Shown here piece by piece: positions 61,457 to 64,000 of a stretch of DNA of 64,000 nt (positions are counted from its first letter, which is position 1; the number at the start of each line of letters is the position of its first letter). Below the pieces are notes generated by a model. It saw nothing but the letters and a program-made list of their open reading frames with translations, was not told the DNA's origin and searched no databases. A program made the translations under genes and the position numbers. The DNA is from Micromonospora sp. WMMD1082 (GTDB taxonomy: Bacteria > Actinomycetota > Actinomycetes > Mycobacteriales > Micromonosporaceae): the NCBI RefSeq assembly GCF_029626175.1, contig NZ_JARUBM010000002.1, forward strand, positions 1,984,001 to 2,048,000. Reading direction: 5' to 3'.

Positions 61457-62446
61457 CTACGGGCCGAACGGGTCCGGGCGCCGTTCCAGCAACTGGTGCA
61501 GGGTCTGCTGGATGGTCTCCCTGACCTGGTCCGCGAGGTTGAATACGACCAGTGGATCGTCCGCGGAGTCGGTCAGGTGCGCGGTCGGGATCGGCGGGCA
61601 GAACTCGATCAGCCACTTGCTCGGCAGCGGCACCATGCCCAGCGGCCCGAGCCAGGGAAAGGTCGGCGTCACGGGGAAGTACGGAAGCTTGAGCAGCCGG
61701 GCCAGCGGCTTGATGTCGGCGAGCATCGGGTAGGTCTCCTCGCCGCCGACGATGGCGACCGGAATGATCGGCGTGCCCGTGCGCAGGGCCGCCGAGACGA
61801 AGCCGCCCCGGCCGAAGCGTTGCAGCTTGTAACGGTCGGCGTACAGCTTGCCGATGCCCTTGAAGCCCTCCGGGAAGACGCCCACCAGCTCGCCGCCGCG
61901 CAACAGCCGCTCGGCGTCCGGGTTGCAGGCCACCGTGCCACCGGTCTTGCGGGCGATCTCGGAGACCACCGGCATCCGGAAGACCAGGTCGGCGCCGAGC
62001 AGCCGCAGGTAGCGGTGGGCCGGGTGCTCGTGATGCAGCGCGGTGGAGAGGATCAGCGCGTCCAGCGCCACGGTGCCCGAGTGGTTGCCGACGATCAGCC
62101 CCGCCCCGTCGGCCGACACGTTCTCCAGGCCGGTGACCTCCGTACGGAACCAGTCCCGGTAGAGCCGGCGTAGCAGCGGGTGGAAGACCCCCTCGGTCAG
62201 CTCCGGGTCGAAGCCGAACTCGTCCACCTCGTAGTCGCCGGCCAGTCGCCGGCGCAGGAAGGCGAGGCCGCCGGCGACCCGACGGTCCCAGACGTCGCCC
62301 GGCTGCTCCGCCACGGCGGGCGCGGACGGCCCGGTCGGGTGGTGCCCGTTGCGCCGCGCCGGGTCCGCGTCGTGCGCGACGGCCGGGGGTACGGCGTACC
62401 GGTCGTCGAGGCGGGCCTCGTCATGCCGCTCCTCCGGCCCGGTCAC
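61457..62446 (-). CDS. PlsC-like acyltransferase
   Basis: 329 residues. The acyltransferase motif region reads GLIVGNHSGTVALDALIL, with His and Asp spaced six apart as in the Rv0502-type actinobacterial branch rather than the classic H-x4-D. GVFPEGFKGIGK (acceptor-binding Glu/Gly) and FIPVAIVGGEET-like PIIPVAIVGGEETYP are further PlsC motifs. The first ~55 residues are disordered. It probably acylates a lysophospholipid or similar acceptor at the membrane. It starts with GTG 62446 overlapping the epimerase stop by 4 bases. Confidence 0.9.
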   Translation of the reverse strand: MTGPEERHDEARLDDRYAVPPAVAHDADPARRNGHHPTGPSAPAVAEQPGDVWDRRVAGGLAFLRRRLAGDYEVDEFGFDPELTEGVFHPLLRRLYRDWFRTEVTGLENVSADGAGLIVGNHSGTVALDALILSTALHHEHPAHRYLRLLGADLVFRMPVVSEIARKTGGTVACNPDAERLLRGGELVGVFPEGFKGIGKLYADRYKLQRFGRGGFVSAALRTGTPIIPVAIVGGEETYPMLADIKPLARLLKLPYFPVTPTFPWLGPLGMVPLPSKWLIEFCPPIPTAHLTDSADDPLVVFNLADQVRETIQQTLHQLLERRPDPFGP

Positions 62447-63516
62447 GACCGCTCCCGCACGGCGGTGCGGACCTGCCGGATGTGGTCGAGCACCAACCGC
62501 TCGGCGGCGGCCAACTGTTCCCGGGTGACCACGGCACGACCCTGGTGGGCGCGGATGAAGTCGTCGAAGGCGGCCGCGGTGGACCGGGGGGTGAAGGCGT
62601 ACTCCCGCTCCAGCCGGGAGATGTCCACCACCCGGCCGTGCACGAAGAGATCGACCTGGTCCAGGCCGTAGCGGCCGAAGCCCATGGTCCGGGCGAGCGC
62701 GACGGCGCCGGAGAGGCCCGGTTCCAGCACGGGCACGGCGACCCGGCCCGCCCGGCGGATCGCCTGGGACAGCGCGAGCACCCCGGGCCCGGCGACGTTG
62801 AAGGTGCCCGGATGATCCTCGACGACCGACCGGTGCAGCACCTCCAACGCGTCGTCGAAGTGCAGGAACTGCAACCGGGCGTCCCGGCCGAAGATGGTGG
62901 GCACCACCGGCTGGGAGAAGTACCGGGTCAGCGTGGTGTCCGCCGTCGAACCGATGAACGGCGCGAATCGCAGCACGGTGGCGGTGACGTCGCTGCGCCG
63001 GCGACGGAAGCCCCGGACGTACCCCTCGATGTCGAGGATGTCGCGGCCGAAACCGCCGCGCGGCACCTCGCGCGGCTCGGTCTCCTCGGTGAAGACCGCC
63101 GGATCGCGGAACGAGGCACCGTACGCCGCGGTGGAGGAGCGGACCACGATCTTGCGGAGCCGTGGCGCCCGCTGGCAGGCGGCGAGCAGTTGCATGGTGC
63201 CGATGACGTTCTGCTCCTTCATCGCCGCCCGACCGCCGTGCTGCGGATCGGGGGCGCTGACGAGAGCCAGGTGCACCACCGTGTCCACGTCGAGATCGGC
63301 GAGCAGACCACCGACCGACCCGGCATCGACGTGGATCCGTTCGACCTGGTCGAGCAGGCCGCCGATCTCCGCTCCCGGCTCCGGCAGGTCAATGCCGATG
63401 ACCCGGTCGATCCGCGGGTCGGCGGCGAGCCGTGCGGCGACATGCGCACCGAGGTAGCGACTGACCCCGGTCACGACGACGACCCCCGGAGGGCTCGGCG
63501 AGCCACCGGGGGTCAT
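62443..63516 (-). CDS. NAD-dependent epimerase/dehydratase (extended SDR)
   Basis: 357 residues from ATG 63516, with GCAGGTG about 8 bases upstream; a GTG at 63561 is an alternative. The Rossmann loop VVVTGVSRYLGAHVAARL, VIGIDLPEP, VVHLALVSAP and SSTAAYGA-like VRSSTAAYGAS show an extended SDR. The usual YxxxK appears altered: after FGRDILDIEGYVRGF the catalytic Tyr-Lys pair is not obvious, so activity may differ from GalE-type epimerases. In mycobacteria the neighbouring homologue (Rv0501, GalE2-like) also precedes the acyltransferase. It is coupled to the acyltransferase gene by a 4-base overlap. Confidence 0.88.
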   Translation of the reverse strand: MTPGGSPSPPGVVVVTGVSRYLGAHVAARLAADPRIDRVIGIDLPEPGAEIGGLLDQVERIHVDAGSVGGLLADLDVDTVVHLALVSAPDPQHGGRAAMKEQNVIGTMQLLAACQRAPRLRKIVVRSSTAAYGASFRDPAVFTEETEPREVPRGGFGRDILDIEGYVRGFRRRRSDVTATVLRFAPFIGSTADTTLTRYFSQPVVPTIFGRDARLQFLHFDDALEVLHRSVVEDHPGTFNVAGPGVLALSQAIRRAGRVAVPVLEPGLSGAVALARTMGFGRYGLDQVDLFVHGRVVDISRLEREYAFTPRSTAAAFDDFIRAHQGRAVVTREQLAAAERLVLDHIRQVRTAVRERS

Positions 63517-63634
63517 GTCTGGCACCTGCCCCGGCAGGTGGGACCGAGCCCGGGTAGCCACGGCCTGATCACCTGAGCCTCCGAGGGTCGACAGTTGGCG
63601 AGTGACGGACGCCGGACCCGAGGCCCGGCATCCG

Positions 63635-63736
63635 TCACTTGCCGAGACGGCGACGCTGGACGCGGGTCTTGCGCAGCAGCTTGCGGTGCTTCTTCTTAGC
63701 CATGCGCTTGCGGCGCTTCTTGACCACCGAGCCCAT
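63635..63736 (-). CDS. ribosomal protein bS22 (AURKAIP1/COX24 family)
   Basis: 33 residues from ATG 63736, with AAAGG 8-9 bases upstream. The product begins [19 protein letters not shown] and is almost entirely Lys/Arg, the known actinobacterial small-subunit protein (Rv0500B type, now called bS22) that binds near helix 44. The true gene is only 34 codons; a longer frame extends upstream but lacks a ribosome site. It is in the expected position beyond the epimerase gene. Confidence 0.93.
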   Translation of the reverse strand: MGSVVKKRRKRMAKKKHRKLLRKTRVQRRRLGK

Positions 63737-63871
63737 ACGAAAGCCTTTCGATGCAACGTGCGGCGCGACCGGGAGGACACCACGAACCCGTGGCGTCGGC
63801 GACCGCTTACGGACAGGGACCGGACCGGCGGGATGGGCGGCAGAGCGCACCAGCGGTCACGATCGGAGTCC

Positions 63872-63901
63872 AGCGTAGCGGGGATGCGTCAGCAGGACCA
63901 A
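63872..63901 (-). promoter_or_regulatory. candidate promoter of the bS22 gene
   Basis: On the minus strand TTGGTC (63896-63901), 18-base spacer, TACGCT (63872-63877). The start would be near 63865, giving a 130-base leader to bS22. Hexamers fit a housekeeping (HrdB-type) promoter reasonably. Confidence 0.5.
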
Positions 63902-63958
63902 CGGGCCCCCGGTCGATGCCCGTTCACCGGGTCTGTGGCGACCCGGACCGCACGCGGG

Positions 63959-64000
63959 TCAGGCGGTCTCCTGGAAGGCGCCGCGGAGATACTCGTGCAC
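63959..64000 (-). CDS. 3' end of a minus-strand gene (unidentified)
   Basis: From the window edge the minus strand reads VHEYLRGAFQETA and stops at TGA 63959-63961. Only 13 codons are visible, so the family cannot be named. A BldC-type regulator or proC gene would be expected here by analogy with M. tuberculosis, but these residues do not identify either. Confidence 0.3.
   Translation of the reverse strand: MHEYLRGAFQETA

Overview
The window is a stretch of high-GC (roughly 72-74% by eye) actinobacterial chromosome. Gene content, codon use and local order point to Micromonosporaceae, most likely Micromonospora or a close relative. I see no tRNA, rRNA, CRISPR array, insertion sequence, prophage or complete biosynthetic cluster; it is core and near-core chromosome with many short operons. 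Two segments follow gene orders I know from other actinobacteria. The left end (DUF3152 / TetR / DUF3107 / DEAD-box helicase) resembles the Mycobacterium tuberculosis Rv3207c-Rv3211 area. The right end (hemB-hemD-hemC-hemA-rex, glutaredoxin, bldN-rsbN, HAD-IB phosphatase, acyltransferase, epimerase, bS22) matches the Streptomyces rex-hem-bldN-rsbN neighbourhood and the M. tuberculosis Rv0500B-Rv0512 neighbourhood.

Layout. 1-10 kb: a DUF3152 protein (cut by the window edge), an alpha/beta hydrolase and a large Pro/Ala-rich repeat protein on the minus strand, divergent from TetR-DUF3107, an RNA helicase, a methyltransferase and an XRE regulator. 10-15.4 kb: a membrane-anchored HLHP-motif protein, a RecQ helicase fused to a phosphoribosyltransferase domain (beside a G-rich tract), a lipoprotein and an SDR. 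15.4-20.2 kb: a complete five-gene branched-chain amino-acid-type ABC importer (livK-G-F-H-M order). 20.4-24.8 kb: a small unknown protein, a mini-GntR regulator, a secreted glycerophosphodiesterase and a TrkH/TrkA potassium system. 24.8-29.3 kb: a Ser/Thr kinase with a CBM2-like extracellular domain, an MFS/spermidine-synthase-like membrane protein and a secreted coiled-coil M15-like protein. 29.5-33.8 kb: a tightly overlapping signalling operon (PP2C phosphatase with receiver domain, CHASE3 histidine kinase, single-domain response regulator, inositol-phosphatase-like enzyme). 33.9-44.5 kb: a membrane M28 peptidase, a hydrolase, Smr, TPR and ROK proteins, an ABC-F ATPase, a BON-methyltransferase fusion, a GHL10 glycosidase and a secreted phospholipase A2. 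44.6-50.4 kb: a cyclase/NB-ARC/TPR regulator, a lytic transglycosylase, a tandem-GNAT protein and an XRE regulator.

50.8-64 kb: the Rex-controlled haem operon. A near-perfect Rex operator overlaps the rex promoter, so haem synthesis should follow the NADH/NAD+ state. Beyond it is the BldN-type developmental sigma factor, preceded by a start-stop-coupled 48-codon open frame with an excellent ribosome binding site, then its RsbN-like anti-sigma factor with a candidate BldN-type promoter. A phospholipid/phosphatase group and ribosomal protein bS22 follow.

The least explained feature is a scattered set of long intergenic inverted repeats (11.2, 15.4, 21.4, 21.5, 36.4, 50.6 and 56.8 kb). Most sit at gene 3' ends and most have GATC-containing ends. 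There is also a 5 x 19 bp tandem array grown from one arm of a terminator hairpin at 37.7 kb. I did not find a defence island or an obviously new multi-gene system; the best leads are listed as findings.
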